Origin: Megamerina dolium
Lineage: Eukaryota; Arthropoda; Insecta; Diptera; Megamerinidae
Length of the DNA: 64,000 nt
NCBI GenBank assembly: GCA_963854835.1
Contig: OY978526.1
Location: 28,633,073 to 28,697,072, forward strand
Reading direction: 5' to 3'
The notes under the pieces were generated by a model. It saw nothing but the letters and a program-made list of their open reading frames with translations, searched no databases and was not told the origin of the DNA. Each line of letters opens with the position of its first letter. Position 1 is the stretch's first letter. Of the stretch, positions 49,913 to 63,178 are shown in pieces. Position numbers and translations under genes: made by a program.

Positions 49913-49920
49913 CAAAGAAT
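49913..49920. repeat. Right 8-bp target-site duplication of the hAT MITE
   Basis: CAAAGAAT, identical to 49761-49768. Confidence 0.9.
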
Positions 49921-52190
49921 TACACTCTCAGGAAAACACCCTCTGTATGTATTAATCCAGCGACCATTGTATTAATCACTTTTCGATTGCTATAAATTAC
50001 ATTGTACTCTTGCGTTATCGTAACTCCTTCCGGAACTTTTAGATCAATGTTACACTTGGCTAACAACAGATTTTTAAATTAAAAAATGATTTTCCAATAC
50101 ACAACGATGGGAGTCGATTTACTGCACAAACTATGAAGAACATAAAAAAAACATTTGAAAAAAATATATATCTGCTACTACTTAAAATTATTACTTCATA
50201 GCATCAGCACCAGTAACCAAACCACCTAGCATATAGTTAGCCAGTCATCGAGTCAGTCGGCTAGCCAGGCAAATTTAGTGAAGCAAATGTGCTCGCAGCT
50301 ACCACATACACACACACACACACACGTAGATACACACGATTTTCGTTGGGCGACATCACAGCGGTGGTTGCCACTAACTTGAATGTCATCATTTACAATG
50401 GGCTGCAAATGTCAGATACACACACACACCAATATACATTCTCATACACGTAGATACCACCCGTATACCACCCGCTGTGTATTAGCAGCACATTCAATGT
50501 AGTAGCGGCAGTCGAGACTACGATGTGATAGAGAAAAACAAATACGAAAAAAATGAACATGAATAGCAAGATATAGTACCTATAGAATTAACTTAACACA
50601 TACCTACACATACACACACACAAACATATACATATAAGCAAATACACTGATTTACATGAAAAACAGAATGAAGTTTGCATTTTCATTAAATACGCGAGCG
50701 TGTGAAGGAAGACACTTTTTTCAGTATTTTGGATTTTGGTTTTTTGTTTTTCTTGTTGTTCTTGTTTGTTTTGACTTTGTAGAAGGCGTAACAAAGTGCA
50801 GTTATCGTTTAAAAATATATTCATGTGTCTCGTGTTTTCGCGTGTGTGTGTGTGGCTATGTGGATTGGCAAAGGAAGTGAAGCGCAAACAAAATAAACAA
50901 TCTCTACTCTGCTCTGTTCACTCTGTTCGCTGTTGGCTACTGTCGGCTGCCACTGCTGCAGATAATAAATTCCGTTTACCATAAACCAATTGCAACAACA
51001 ACAACAATAATAATAACGAGTACCTTTTGTGATTTCATTTTGAACCCTGCTTCTTCTCGGTGTTCTTCTACTTCTTCTTCCTGTGTATAATGCATGAAGA
51101 GAGAGAGAAAAGAAATATATATGGATTCGTGAAAAAATGTGCAACGACAATGTTCATGTGGACCCCCATGTCCATTGTATCAGGAACAGATTTAAGTCCA
51201 AAAATGCCAGAGCACACAGCATGAATTCATTTATTCACTTCATTTGAATGTTTGTGTGTGTGTGGAAAATTGTATGCGTACATGAATGCATTTTTATATA
51301 CGCTTAGTTGAGCTGCTATAGCTGCAAGTATTTTGAATGAAAGAAAATTGAGTTATGTATAGGAGAAATTAAGAAGTTGCACGAATTGGTCACGCTGTAC
51401 AACCGAACTACTCATTACTTTTGCTCACTATCCCCTACAGACATTTGCCAGCAGTCTTCGCGGTAGCCAAAAAATTAACGCAGCAGCAATCCCGTATGAG
51501 ACTGTCATAGTTTGTGACATTTTTTGGCGGCATTGGGAGCGATGTAGTTGGTAGAATGATTTAATTCTGCTGCTTCATTTTATTCTCCTCACCTCCTTCC
51601 TCTTTTCCCGTTATTTTATACTATTTTCATTTTTATTTTACGTTTACTCCTGTTTGCCTCTTTGCAGAGTCTTTACGAGTTTGCTTGTATGTATTCGTTT
51701 TTTTTTCCGTTTTATTTGCATTACTTACTACGTTACAATTTAAGCCTCAAGCGAAAAATTAGATTTATCTGCTGTTGATGCTGCTCATTGCTGTTCTACT
51801 GCCACTACGTAAATTGGATGTAAAATTTCGTTATTCATGACTTTTGCATTTGATTGTATTGCATGAGTGTGAGTATTTAAGTGGATTTAAGAATGCGGTA
51901 AGAGGCTTCAATTTTTCCCAAAAATGTTCAAAAAAGTTAATGAAAAATTTTAAATTTAAATGATGCATTTTTTTCATGTTTTTGATTTTTTCTGCTTCTA
52001 CATGTCCTTGACAAAATATCCCCATGAAACTTCGACTGTCGACTGATGTCGGAATGATTTCCTATATTGATTTGGGGAAAAAGTATTTATCAGTTTTCTC
52101 AGCAGATGCCTATAATGCATAACAACTGTGAATCTGTTATATGAAATTGCTAATTCTGTATTGTACGTTTACAACAGCTGACACTGAGCA
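49921..52190. other. Non-coding intronic DNA
   Basis: No gene is visible. AC/CA tracts lie near 50308-50325, 50420-50428 and 50610-50625, with a GT run near 50843-50852. The segment 51400-51560 is less AT-rich and not obviously repetitive, but no function can be named. Confidence 0.5.
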
Positions 52191-52199
52191 TGAACAGTG

Positions 52200-53290
52200 T
52201 TTTTTTTTTTGGCTCTATACTATGATATAGAGTCAGATATACATACGATAAATATAATTTCACATGGGAAGTAGGCGTGGTTTTCATCCGATTATGCTAA
52301 TTTTCAAATATGTCTATTAATTTATAAATATGATCGTATATGCCAAGTGCTAACTTGATAACTTTATAGTTTCGTGCTCAAAATGTGAAGACATACTCGC
52401 TGAAACATATTTTTTGTATGGAAGGTAGGCGTGATTTTCATTCAATTCCAAATAGTTTTAGATATGTTTATTATTTTATAAATATAAGTGTATATAATGA
52501 GTTTCAGCTTGATATCTTTATATTTTCGTGCGCAAATTGTTAAAATATGTATATGAGAACATACTTTTGTATGGGAGATATGTGAGGTTTTCATTCAATT
52601 CCAGCCATTTTCAGTGTACTTATTTATAAATATAATCATATGCACCAAGTTTCAGCTTGATATCTTGATGCTTTCTGACGTAAAGAATGAAAATATACAT
52701 ACAGAGACATACTTTTGTATGGGAGGTAGTTGTGATTTTCATCCGATTCCACCCATATTCGACAAAGTCTACTTATTTGTAAATATAATTATATGCACCG
52801 TGTTTTAGCTTGATATCTTTATGCTTTGGGACGTAAAGTATGAAAATATACCTACAGAGACATATTTTTGTATGGGAGGTAGTTGTGATTTTCATCCCTT
52901 TCCATCCATTTTCAACTGAGTCCACTTATTTGTTAATATAATTATATGCATCAAGTTTCATCTTGATATATTTATGCTTTTGGACATAAAGTATGAAAAT
53001 ATATATACAGAGACATACTTTTGTATGGAAGATATGCGAGGTTTTCATCCGATTCCACTCATATTCGACAAAGTCTACTTATTTGTAAATATAATTATAT
53101 GCACCGTGTTTCAGCTTGATATCTTTATGCTTTCGGACGTAAAGTATGAAAATATACATACAGAGACATACTTTTGTATGGAAGGTAGGTGTGGTTTTTA
53201 TCCGATTTCGCCAATTTCGGAATATGTTACTTCTCGGATAAAATTAACCATACATACCAAAATTTAATCTAATAGCCTTAAGTTTATATG
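52200..53290 (+). repeat. Seven-unit tandem array, ~152-bp period (family A)
   Basis: Cores TATGGGAGGTAG or TATGGAAGGTAG lie at about 52265, 52417, 52571, 52719, 52871, 53024 and 53177. The steps are 152, 154, 148, 152, 153 and 153 bp. A unit reads: CATACTTTTGTATGGGAGG, GTGrTTTTCATCCGATTCC, CCCATwTTCGACAAAGTC, ATTTGTAAATATAATTATATG, CACCrTGTTTCAGCTTGATAT, CTTTATGCTTTCGGACG, TAAAGTATGAAAATATAC. Adjacent units in the centre are most alike, as expected for local amplification. The 64- and 97-codon open frames across it show the same 51-codon periodicity and are not genes. Confidence 0.9.
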
Positions 53291-56200
53291 CTTGAAGGGT
53301 GCAATTCCTAAAATAACTATTCAAAAACCACAATTTGCGTGAAAGCCGTCCGATACTTTTTCCCCAACTGGATAATATTTTCGATCTTCTACTCATATTT
53401 CATTCGTTTTATCGTTTATAGCCTTAGGTTATATGTACTTTGTATATATTTTTGTGCTTACGTCATATGGCATGACAAGCATGTGATGTGATTTTTCATC
53501 TTCATACTTATTACTTATTTCAATGATCCAAAAAATATCTGGCTTCTTTTTCTATACTTGTATTTGTTGAGAGATTTTTGTAACTGAAGAAGGTGATTCG
53601 ATGGAAAGTATAATAGAATGAGAATGTGGAATATATGAGTAAGATTGTTGATAGTAGGTTTATACCTATATTTGTGATGTTTATGAGTTGTTTAGCAGCA
53701 GGCATCACATTGATGTACTGTATATGTATGCTATACAATAACAAAGTGCACAAAAACATTGACATAATTTCAGTTTTTTACAACACAAACGTGCTTTCAG
53801 CTTAATTTCGTATTTTACTTTTGTAATGCTGTTCTATTTGCCCATTTAATTTGGCAGTGAAAAGGAAAAACATTAAACTTAAGTAAAAAGCATGTAGATA
53901 ATGTATTGCACAAGTAGGTAAATTCTAAAGATTTACGACGAACTATACGAGGCACTATACTCGTAGTATGCTCGTAGGTGTAAATGTACTAAGTATATGT
54001 CAGTAGCAACAATTTGCAAAACATACGAGTATATAGATTGAGTACCTACTTATCATTAAAAATGTTATATGACATGCGTTTGTATGCTAACTGTTCTTTT
54101 GCCATCTTGTTTCATTTTCGCCCAATTCAATTTCTGCTATATAAAGCGAAGTTCCCGAAAGTATGCTATCATCTTTTTATTGTGTCTTTTGAGGTATAAT
54201 TTTTTGTTTGCACTGTAAATTTCACTCCGAAATATGCTCCTAAATGTGGCCATTAAAATTTTTGAAATCAAATTATCCACTTTATGATTACAATAATAGA
54301 ATGGTACAAAAGATAATGGAAGACCATCTATATTCCAATAATAGAAATATCTTCGAAATAAATAAACCAAACTCAGCCTATACACGATTTGAACTTAGCC
54401 TTTAGATGAATGCATACGAAATTTTAGAGCAATTTGCCATACGTCCATGATGTGACTATGAAAAATAGGAGATTTAAAAAAGGTAAAGTAGCTGAATTCG
54501 TTTCCCAAAATTTTACGAAAAACTTGTGTGAAAAGACAACTAGTCATTTGATAAATTCGAATAACTTTCTCAATAGAATCCCGATTTTTTTCAAAGGATT
54601 AAACTACTTTTTAAATGAGTTTTTGAAATAATAAATTAAATTTGGTTTTATACAATTAGGGTCCCAACCTGCGGCAAAGAAGCATCCGTTTTGAAGGGAA
54701 TTCCCTTTAAGGGGTGCCTTAAAATAAATTTTGTCCGAGAGTCTCCTTACGTAATAAAGTTAGGGAGGAAATATTTACATAAGTTCAGAAGAAATATTTC
54801 ATAGTCAAAACTAATGGCGTTCAGTCCAATATTTTACGCCACTAGAAGCACTCTAGGACCGATGGATGCAACTATAATTCTAAAAAACCTCAATTTTGTA
54901 TGGGAGCTCCTCTAAGTGACTGAGATAGGGGTAAGCTCAATGTTTAACAAAAATGTTGTGGAAAAAAAATGTATGGGTACCGGTCATACAATTTTCCCCC
55001 TTATTTTATCATACAAATTCACTCCACTCAAAATATATAAAATCAATTGTAAGCAAACCAATGAATCGGATGACATTATTTTTGATATTTTTGCAATAGA
55101 CAAATTATATTAAAAACGACAATTACCTTATATGGCTCTCTCTCTCTCTCTGTCTGACTTTCATATCTTACATAGCCTTCTGAGACATTTACGACCAGCC
55201 GTAGTCAACTATTTTTAAAGTCTGCTTAAAAATCCCTTTATAGGTGTTAAGCAACTAATTCGAAAATCATGAAATCGTGAAACGTTTATTGAGCTTGGAG
55301 CAAAAATTCTCATAAGTATAAGTAAGGCGATTTTCTGGATTATAAGATTGTCATTCATTTACGCTGTTCAAACTTTGCAGACAGTCTTGAAGTATAAACG
55401 ATTATTACTCTAATGCTCTATTCATTTTACCGACAGTGTACACTTCAATATTTATATTTCTCATTTATCTCTCTCTCTCTCTCTCTCCCTCTCTTATTAT
55501 TCCTCATCTTCGTCATCATTATCATTATTATCATCATTATTTCCACCATTTCATATTTGTATATAGTACAAAACGAAGCACCTCGAAAAATTTATGTGTC
55601 AAATTATCCTGTGTCATTGTTTGGTCGAACCTTTTGTTTCTCCCATTCACAGCTAATTCCGATTTTGGCATTCCCTGGCAACATAACGAACCAACCGAAA
55701 ATTTTGTTGAAATGCAAAGACAATGGTTTTCTTCCCTGTGGTGATATTTGAATGTGTGTGTGTGTATGTGTAAATTACTTATACACACATACATCCACAT
55801 ACATATATAAAGTGCTTAAAGTGCCCACCGACACATTCGACTCATACGTATCTACATATAATATACAATACTGGCACATAATGGCAAATGCGACGATGAT
55901 TATGATGATGATGATGTCTATTACTATTGTAGCTGTTGTTATTACTTCTGCTTCGGCCATTGTTTTTTTGTATTGTTTTAGAGTTCCTGTTATTTTGCTT
56001 GAGCATTGGCAACGGGAAAACAATAAAACAAAAAATGCACACACACACACACACATACTTAGGCGATCACACTCAGGATCTCGTAAACAATAGCGGAAAC
56101 GAAGGCTGATTTATTTGAGGTCAACGAATGACGATGAAACCAGGCTAATTCATTCATTGCGGCAACAGTGATATGGATTGGTACATGGAGTATATACAAT

Positions 56201-56457
56201 CACAGCAATCATAGGGTAAATGCAACCATCACCACCGCCCTGTGCTAACAAATGAGTGAATATTTGGTGGAACCAAATAAGCACAAATGAATCAACAAAA
56301 AAGAAAGAAAATTGCTCAGATTTTTTTTTTGTTACCGTTACCCATAAGAAAAAGTAGAAAGAGTACTGGGCTATGTGTACATATAAACTGCTGTGAACAA
56401 AATGATAATCACGACTATCATAACAATGGCTTTGATGATAGTGATGATTACGATGAC

Positions 56458-56485
56458 GATGATGATGATGATGATGATGATGATG
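56458..56485. repeat. (GAT)9 microsatellite
   Basis: Nine perfect copies; they produce the poly-Asp and poly-Met frames seen here. Confidence 0.9.
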
Positions 56486-56956
56486 GTAGTACTCCTGTTG
56501 TTAATGAAACTTCCATTGCTGTTGATTTGCCTCCTGATGACTATGACGTTGATGTTGGGTAGAACGAACAACGATAATAATAATGATTATGGTGATGACT
56601 TTAACAGCGGCACTTACCAGCAACGACAACACCACTACCACCACCACCAACAACAACAACAAGTATATACTACGTTGTATGGGCATTTTTCATACCATTT
56701 ATACGTTCATTCTAATGTCCATTCCATCGTCATTTACTCTATCGTTTTACTTGTTTCTGGACATTATTGTACTCATTCTTTCCCTTGTTGTCCTTCTATT
56801 TTTTTTATTGTTTATTGTACTATGTCTGATGATTTGCCCGCCTTATGACAATTGCGAGTGAATTATTACTGTTTATGTAAGTGTGTGTGTATGTGTGTGA
56901 ATAAAGCGAAAAATAATTAAATAAACGAAATGAGAATTTAGCATAGCTCATAGGCT

Positions 56957-56987
<31 letters not shown>
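56957..56987. repeat. (TAA)n microsatellite
   Basis: About ten uninterrupted copies. Confidence 0.9.
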
Positions 56988-56989
<2 letters not shown>

Positions 56990-57945
56990 TTAATGGAGAG
57001 GGGAACCAAAGGTGGTAATGGTGGTACTAACTAACTAACAGCTTCACAAAAACCTTGGCCGTGTCGATGATGGTTAGTTGATGATAATGATGATGCTGAT
57101 GATGACAATAAGAATTATTTTCGTTGTCTATACTATGCCTAATGAATGATGTATTCGATGATGTATACATATAATGATGGCAGAAAGGGCAATATAGTCG
57201 ACCAGCTCAAATGAAAAAGAAATCGATAGATAGACAAAGTGAAAGAGAAATGAGAGGAAGAACTTGAGAATAGATATAAATTTAAGTGATTGTGTATTGC
57301 ATACACTCAATTTTCATATACAAGGTATATACATTCATAGTACCAATGCATACATATATACATATGGCCTTGAAGGCATATGGGAAATATATTAGATTTC
57401 TCAAACCTACTTCCGTATTATTTGTTCTCAAGTTCTTGGCAAGTAACAAAATGTATTTGTATTTCATATATATATAGGCGAGCGCGTGTGTTTGTGTGTT
57501 GATTAACTTGAATATATTATTATTTTGTATGACAGATATATGTACGAAGTACATACATAAGTATATTACAATGTGTTTACATACATTGTGTCTGTGTAAA
57601 TAAAAATTGAATATGTAAATTAAGTATATTGTAATTTGATGAAATTACTAAGTCTCATCTGTCGAATGTACAGTATTTCAAAATTGAAATATCCATCATG
57701 TGTCATAGAATATCGAAGATAGAAAAAATACAGAGCCTAAAAAATTAAAGACATATCTAATAATTTGTAGAAGTAGGTGAAATATATTCAGATTACCAGG
57801 AACTTATATTTTAGAAGTCATCTAAATTGTATATAAATTATTTATCGTACAAAACTCTGCATTGTCAGACGTTTTTAGCCTAGCATAATATTGTTTCTTT
57901 GACTGTGTAACGAGTGCTTATTGTTTTCCAAGCTGGGGCGAACGC

Positions 57946-57978
57946 TCAGTTTGCCAGGATCAAAACCATATGTATATA
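57946..57978 (+). repeat. Short fragment of the ~840-bp repeat start
   Basis: CGCTCAGTTTGCCAGGATCAA resembles ACTCAGTCCGCCAGGGTCAA at the beginning of the full copy about 140 bp downstream. The similarity covers only about 25 bp. Confidence 0.35.
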
Positions 57979-58090
57979 TATACTAATACCCTGTGTTATA
58001 AAGAAAACGTAATCGGGGGATTTTGAAGGGAAAACCAATACCAAGTGCATACTCCTGATGCTTGTCTTGGTGAGAGATCATTTATTGTGG

Positions 58091-58890
58091 TATTACTCAG
58101 TCCGCCAGGGTCAAACAAGAGGACAGCGTATAAAACTCTTGTTGTAGGAGGAGGAGAAGACACAAGAAGAGTGTTCGGCTCGCTACTGATGGAACTACTA
58201 CTACTTTGTTTTATTTTCTTATTTTTATTTTTCTTCTATTTTTATTTTCCTTTCTTTCTTTTTTACAATTTTTCAAGAATACAAATTCAATTTCTTACTC
58301 TATGCCTTAATGAAATACCTAACCCTAGCTAATCTTACTTATATAATGAGGATTTATAGGATTGACCAGTGCCACCTGGTCGCACATAACGAATTAGTCA
58401 TCTGGTAGATCTGCCTCAGCAGCAGTCTGACACAGGCGTATCCTGTATCCAGCACTCACACCTAAAAGAGGGAGACCTTTTGTAGCAATGTATAGGAACA
58501 TGGGGTGGTATACGCGGTGGGTCAAAATGACACCGGGAAAAGCAGGGGGCTCGCAGGTGACGACTTTAAGCGAGCGGTTGAATACTGACAGCCTCGATTA
58601 AAGCAAGAACTACTTATAGCCGCCGAACGAATTAATGCCACAGATAATACTGAAGGAGTCTATCTGGAGAGCACTTGTTTCGGAAGTGGTCCTACTAACC
58701 ACCTAATATGGGCAAAGTTCAAAAATTTGCTTTGATGTTAGCGCAATCGGTCAGTCGGTTAGACTACTAACCAAAGCCTCGATGCTTTGCTTTGTATGCC
58801 TTCTTCTGCCAAAGTTATATCACTTGACCTTTAATATGTATGAACCAAATAAGAATTATACCTATATGTATTACCGTTTAGTGAAAAATA
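58091..58890 (+). repeat. ~840-bp unclassified repeat, copy 3
   Basis: Colinear with the copy at 39.9 kb. It begins TATTACTCAGTCCGCCAGGG, has AACAAGAG...CTCTTGTT around a 14-nt loop, then GTAGGAGGAGGA, GAAGAGTGTTCGGCTCG, ATGGAACTACTACTACTTTG, AATGAGGATTTATAGGATTG, CCACCTGGTCGCAC, GGTCAAAATGACACCG and AACTACTTATAGCCGCC. It carries its own small hairpin GGTTAG-ACTA-CTAACC at 58757-58772, where the 39.9-kb copy has an unrelated one. No coding frame is recognised. Confidence 0.7.
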
Positions 58891-61790
58891 TTATTTAATT
58901 TTAAATATGAATTGCGCATATGCATTTATTCAGGTAGAAGAAACATTCTGCTCATAGCAAAGAAGTCTATGATATTTCTATCCAAGTGAATGCTAGTGCC
59001 ACTATCATTCTTCGGCTCCAATCCACAGTTAAAGAAGGATTACCATAAATGATTTGGTTTTTCGTCGAGCACATGATGCTACGGTTTTTATTTTTATTTA
59101 TTTATTTTTTTTTAATATACTCTAAGGCATAAGTTTATCCATTGTGGTCAGAGGTAATTTTGATATCGCCATTTTAATTGATTTACTTCCAAGTCGAGCT
59201 GCCATTAAATACTACTATTTAGAGGTCATTCGATTTGAACAGCCTCACTGACCTTATTTTCAAATAAAATGTACGATATAGATTTTTAGGTTAATTAAAT
59301 ATTAGAAGTAGTGCATGTTCGGAAGCAGATTAGGTATTTACTAGATATATATGGAACGTAGGAAAAATTGCGATTTATTTTTATGCAAAATTCCAATGCA
59401 TATGCATTGTTCTATTAAATAAATAATAAGGTAGTACTCGTACATACATAATAGCAATTAACTTGCTCTCACATTGCATTATCATCAAAATCATTCGTTT
59501 GTTTAAGTGTCGCAATCAGCTCAACTTAACTATTTATTTGTAACTAACTGCTAACTACATGCATATATTTTCTATTTTTTGCAATCAAGAAGTAAATACC
59601 AGCAACAAGAGCATAACAAATTTCATTCATTCATTTTCTTCGTCCTTTTGCTCTGCTCTGCTAATTTTTATGCAATCCTTACTACTTTTTGTGGAGATGC
59701 ACAGAGGAGTTTTATGCAATTTCTGATTATAAATTTTGCTCTTGAATGACAACAACAAGTAACAACAATACCAAACATAAAAAGTTATGCGGTAACTAAA
59801 CTGTATTTCAATTAAAAAACCGCTTTTTGTAGTATATACTATGCATAACATACATATAACTTTTGCATTTTGTAAGAAAGGAGCAGATATTAACGAATGA
59901 AAGAAACAACAAATCAACAATCACAACTAGCCATGACCAGACCAAAAGCAACAACAATAATCAGAAAAAGTTTCATCTTCTTCTTCATCTTCTACTTTGA
60001 CGTTTTTCTGCCTTTCATCAGTTTTCTTTACGAACTTGCACTAGGCTTGTTGTCGCTTGTTGGGGAGGGTGGGGGATGGTGTTGTATGTACAATGATTGT
60101 GTTGATATTCTGTTGGCAGGAAATTCTATTATTTACGCTAGTCCAGAGCGCACCAACCAACACAATCACATACTTTTTCTATTCTTTTACATCTTCTTGT
60201 TCTTATTATTCTCTTGCTTGTAAACAAACTCGCTCTAATTATTAATTTTGAAAGTTTTTCGGTCTCCACTTTCGAGAACAACACAATGAGGCAGATGTAA
60301 AACGAAGACAAATATTATTTACTCAAGGTTGTTTTTGTAGCATTTGCTCAAATTTAATTTAATATCCTTTGTTTGTGCTATCATACTTTCCGTTTTCTTA
60401 ACTTGCTTTCTTTGAGGGGAGAAAAGCAGCAGGGAGAGAAACAGCTATTATGTAGTATGCTACTAAGTGTTATTACCACTATTGATGAATGCACTTTCAT
60501 TGCTTCGCATACACACTATTTTCACTTTCATCCTCACACAATCATCAATTTACTCATATGCTTTCACAGTATCATGCACTGATTTTCTGTGCTTTCAATG
60601 TACTTTGGATTAGTTATTCATTTATCACGTGCAAATATCACATTGAATAGCATAGAAACGTGAGTTTTCATCTTGATGAAGTGTTCTATTCATTTTTATA
60701 AAATAAATATATGTAAACACAACACACACCCACACATGCACGTTGTTTAAACACATGTACCATAGTAGTAATTTTTCACACGCCGCCACATAAAAACATT
60801 TGAGCTGGGTCGATTTGGTTGGATGTGTCACCAATAAAGAAGAGCTCTTCTACGGGTATAGAGAATGTTTGGTGTTGGTAATCGTTTTTTATTGAATTTT
60901 TTAAAATGTTATTTCATGCCCGTACTACATATACACACAAACACACGTGCATATATGCAAAGCTTAAATGTAAACAAATCTGGTTTGCGTGTCCTTCAAA
61001 CATTCATATCATGATGATGATGATGCAAAAAAACAAAAAAAAAAAGGATTGAAATCCGCTTTTGAAACTTTTCTGCTTTTCATGCCTCTACCATATTTCA
61101 ATACAATTTTTATACTTTCAAAGCAATAAAGACGATTTTTATGTCTTCAAGCATATACGAGTTCATACATACATTGTGAAATGAAGGAGAGCACTATCAA
61201 ATATATACCCACACACACACACACACATATGTATATACAAAATTTATTTATACCTTGTTGCTTCAACATACAAGTATGTTTGGCATGATGTGTGCGTAAA
61301 CATTGTTGAATATATTTTCTTAACATTTTATTGAACGCATTCAACAAAGCCAGCAAGTACAAGTACGAGTATACGAATTTGTATGGCAGCAACAATGTTT
61401 AATATGTTGCAACATCATTTATTATATTGCATTTGTTTTTTAGACTGCTTTAGAGCGTAGTAGTAGTATCGTACTTATATCCATATACATATTATATATG
61501 CTTTGTATTGTAACATCAATCAAATTTGACCTAAATTCTCTGGCCAACATAATATGTAAGAAAAGTATAATAAATTTTGTTAAATGAAATCAATCCTCAG
61601 TTAAATGTCGGTATGATGAGGTGATGGAATATATTCTGAAAGGATTTCACTTCAATTAAATCTATTGAAAAAATATTATGAAGGAAATGCTTGCAACATT
61701 GGAAATATCTTTAATACTCGTACCTATAATTATAGAACGGTGAGTTTTGTGTTAATTTTCTCATGGTGTTTATGATGTTAATGTTATCAT
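58891..61790. other. Non-coding intronic DNA
   Basis: No gene is visible. AC tracts near 61212-61226 and a short TGA run near 61012-61024 are the only regular features. The open frame at 59897-60223 has a hydrophobic stretch but no domain or splice evidence. Confidence 0.5.
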
Positions 61791-61799
61791 TAATTTACG

Positions 61800-62040
61800 A
61801 AATATTTTACATATTTCTTACATATTTTTGTATGAGAGATAGGCATTGCTTTCGGCCGATTTTGCCCAATTTCGAGATTGCCCATATATTAGTACTGAGT
61901 TTAGGTATGATAACTTTATATTTTCATGTAAAAAAGTGTGAAAACATACATACAAAAGCATGACTTTGTATGGGAGGTAGGCCTGGGTTTTATCCGATTT
62001 AGTCAATTTTCAAATAAATATATCTCTTAGCAAGTACATA
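61800..62040 (+). repeat. ~150-bp family A array, left of the mariner
   Basis: Units start TATGAGAGATAGGC (61831) and TATGGGAGGTAGGC (61969), with CCGATTTTGCCCAATTTC and CCGATTTAGTCAATTTTC following. The array is interrupted by the mariner and resumes after 63178. Confidence 0.7.
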
Positions 62041-63178
62041 CGAGAGCAGTCCCAAAACTACCCGACCTAACAATGAAAACACAACAAATTTGGGAACATT
62101 TTTCTTTATTTCTCAACATAATCTCCTTTTAGCTCTATACACTTTTCCCAGTATATCTATGTAGCTCATTAAAATAGGCATCTACCGCAGACTCCACCTC
62201 TTCATTGTTTGCAAATCTTCTACCACCAAGCCATTTTTTCAAATTTGGAGATTTAACTCATTGATTTTGACCATCGCAATAGCGGATGTGTGAACTGGTG
62301 CATCACTTGATGAAACAACACTTTCTTTTTCGCCAAATGCGGCCTTTTTTCTTTAATTTCATTACTTAAACGCTGCAACAAATTAGCAAATAATACTCGC
62401 CGTTGATTGTTTTTCCTTTTTGAAGATGATCAATAAAACGCATTCCAAAAAACAGACTCCATAACCTTACCTGCAGATGGAACTGTCTTCGTCTTCTTTG
62501 GACACGATTCTCCCCTTTCAGTCCACTGTTTTGACTGCTTTGTCTTAGGTGTGAAGTGGTGGATCCATGTCTCAACCATGTTTACGAAGCGACGCAAAAA
62601 CTCGGCTTTGTTACTGTGAAACATCGCCAAACATTCTATAGAAACATCTTCACGACGTTGTTTGTGTTCTATTGTGAGCAAACGCGGCACTCATCTTGCA
62701 TACAGATTTTTCATCTCAATATTTTCGGTCAATATACGATGTATAGCACTTTTTGAAATGCCTGTAATTTCACCTAGCTTAAGCACCTTCAGCTGGCGAT
62801 CATCCAACACCACTTTGTGGATTTTCTTAACCGTTTCTGGCGTGGCCACCTCAATTGGTCGACCACTACGGTGTTCGTTTAAGCTTTGCCATCCAATATT
62901 TTATGGTCGTAAACGAAGGAGCAGACTCCCCCAGAGTAGAATCTAATTCGGCTTTAATATTCGTTGGACTGAGACCTTTCAAATGAGAGTATTGAATTAC
63001 ATAACGGTGACGAATTTTTTCCATGTTTACAAATTCACTGCGGTCATCAACTTTTGATGATGGCGCCTTGAAACTTAAAACGTATATTTTATAAGGTCGC
63101 CACTTTTCACCAAAGTTATTTTTTCAAATTACTGCCGCCATCAATATGTCAGGTCGGGTAGTTTTGGGACCGCCCTCT
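62041..63178 (-). mobile_element. Full-length but dead mariner element, 1138 bp
   Basis: Terminal inverted repeats of 32 bp (62041-62072 and 63147-63178) share GTCCCAAAACTACCCGACCT and differ at four positions. TA dinucleotides border both ends (62039-62040, 63179-63180), the target duplication of mariner insertion. The interior encodes a decayed transposase on the minus strand. The element is shorter than the ~1.3 kb usual for mariners because of internal deletions. It was inserted into a pre-existing ~150-bp repeat array. I do not assign the subfamily. Confidence 0.93.
62106..63024 (-). pseudogene. Mariner transposase pseudogene
   Basis: Minus-strand start ATG at 63022-63024 (MEKIRHRYVIQYSHLKGLSP), stop TAA at 62106-62108. 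Domains in order: the N-terminal helix-turn-helix region (SPTNIKAELDSTLGESAPSF), the linker RTRSGRP region (near 62870, frameshifted), IEHKQRREDVSIECLAMFHS, then the first catalytic block, reading MVETWIHH where mariners have MDETWIHH: the Asp codon is GTT at 62574-62576. The second block reads SDAPVHTSAIAMVKINE near 62290, with a frameshift just before it. The segment that should carry the third Asp (SPDLAPSDY) is deleted near 62250. It resumes at NLKKWLGGRRFANNEEVESA, then lacks about 30 bp before WEKCIELKGDYVEK. Activity is impossible. About 920 nt remain of the ~1035 usual for the family. Confidence 0.93.

Larger units (their letters stand above)
53291..57940. other. Non-coding intronic DNA with simple repeats
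   Basis: No gene is visible. A possible single forward repeat unit (CAATTTTGTATGGGAGCTCC) lies near 54895. Simple repeats include TC runs at 55136-55151 and 55469-55486, (GAT)n at 56458-56485 and (TAA)n at 56957-56987. Confidence 0.5.

Noticed and set aside
52974..53267. 97-codon frame in the 152-bp array
   Set aside because: It is an artefact of a ~153-bp period (51 codons); units elsewhere shift frame.
52200..53290. CRISPR-like array, because of regular spacing
   Set aside because: The repeat covers the whole 152-bp unit without unique spacers, and the sequence is eukaryotic.
56287..56562. Asp-rich frame with poly-D
   Set aside because: Produced by the (GAT)n microsatellite; flanking residues show no conserved pattern.
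58735..58800. tRNA gene suggested by TAGCGCAATCGG (A-box-like)
   Set aside because: No B box and no cloverleaf; the region belongs to the ~840-bp repeat and its counterpart at 40.55 kb lacks the A box.
59897..60223. 108-codon frame with a hydrophobic stretch
   Set aside because: It has no splice sites, homologous motif or codon bias; hydrophobic runs are common in TTT/CTT-rich DNA.
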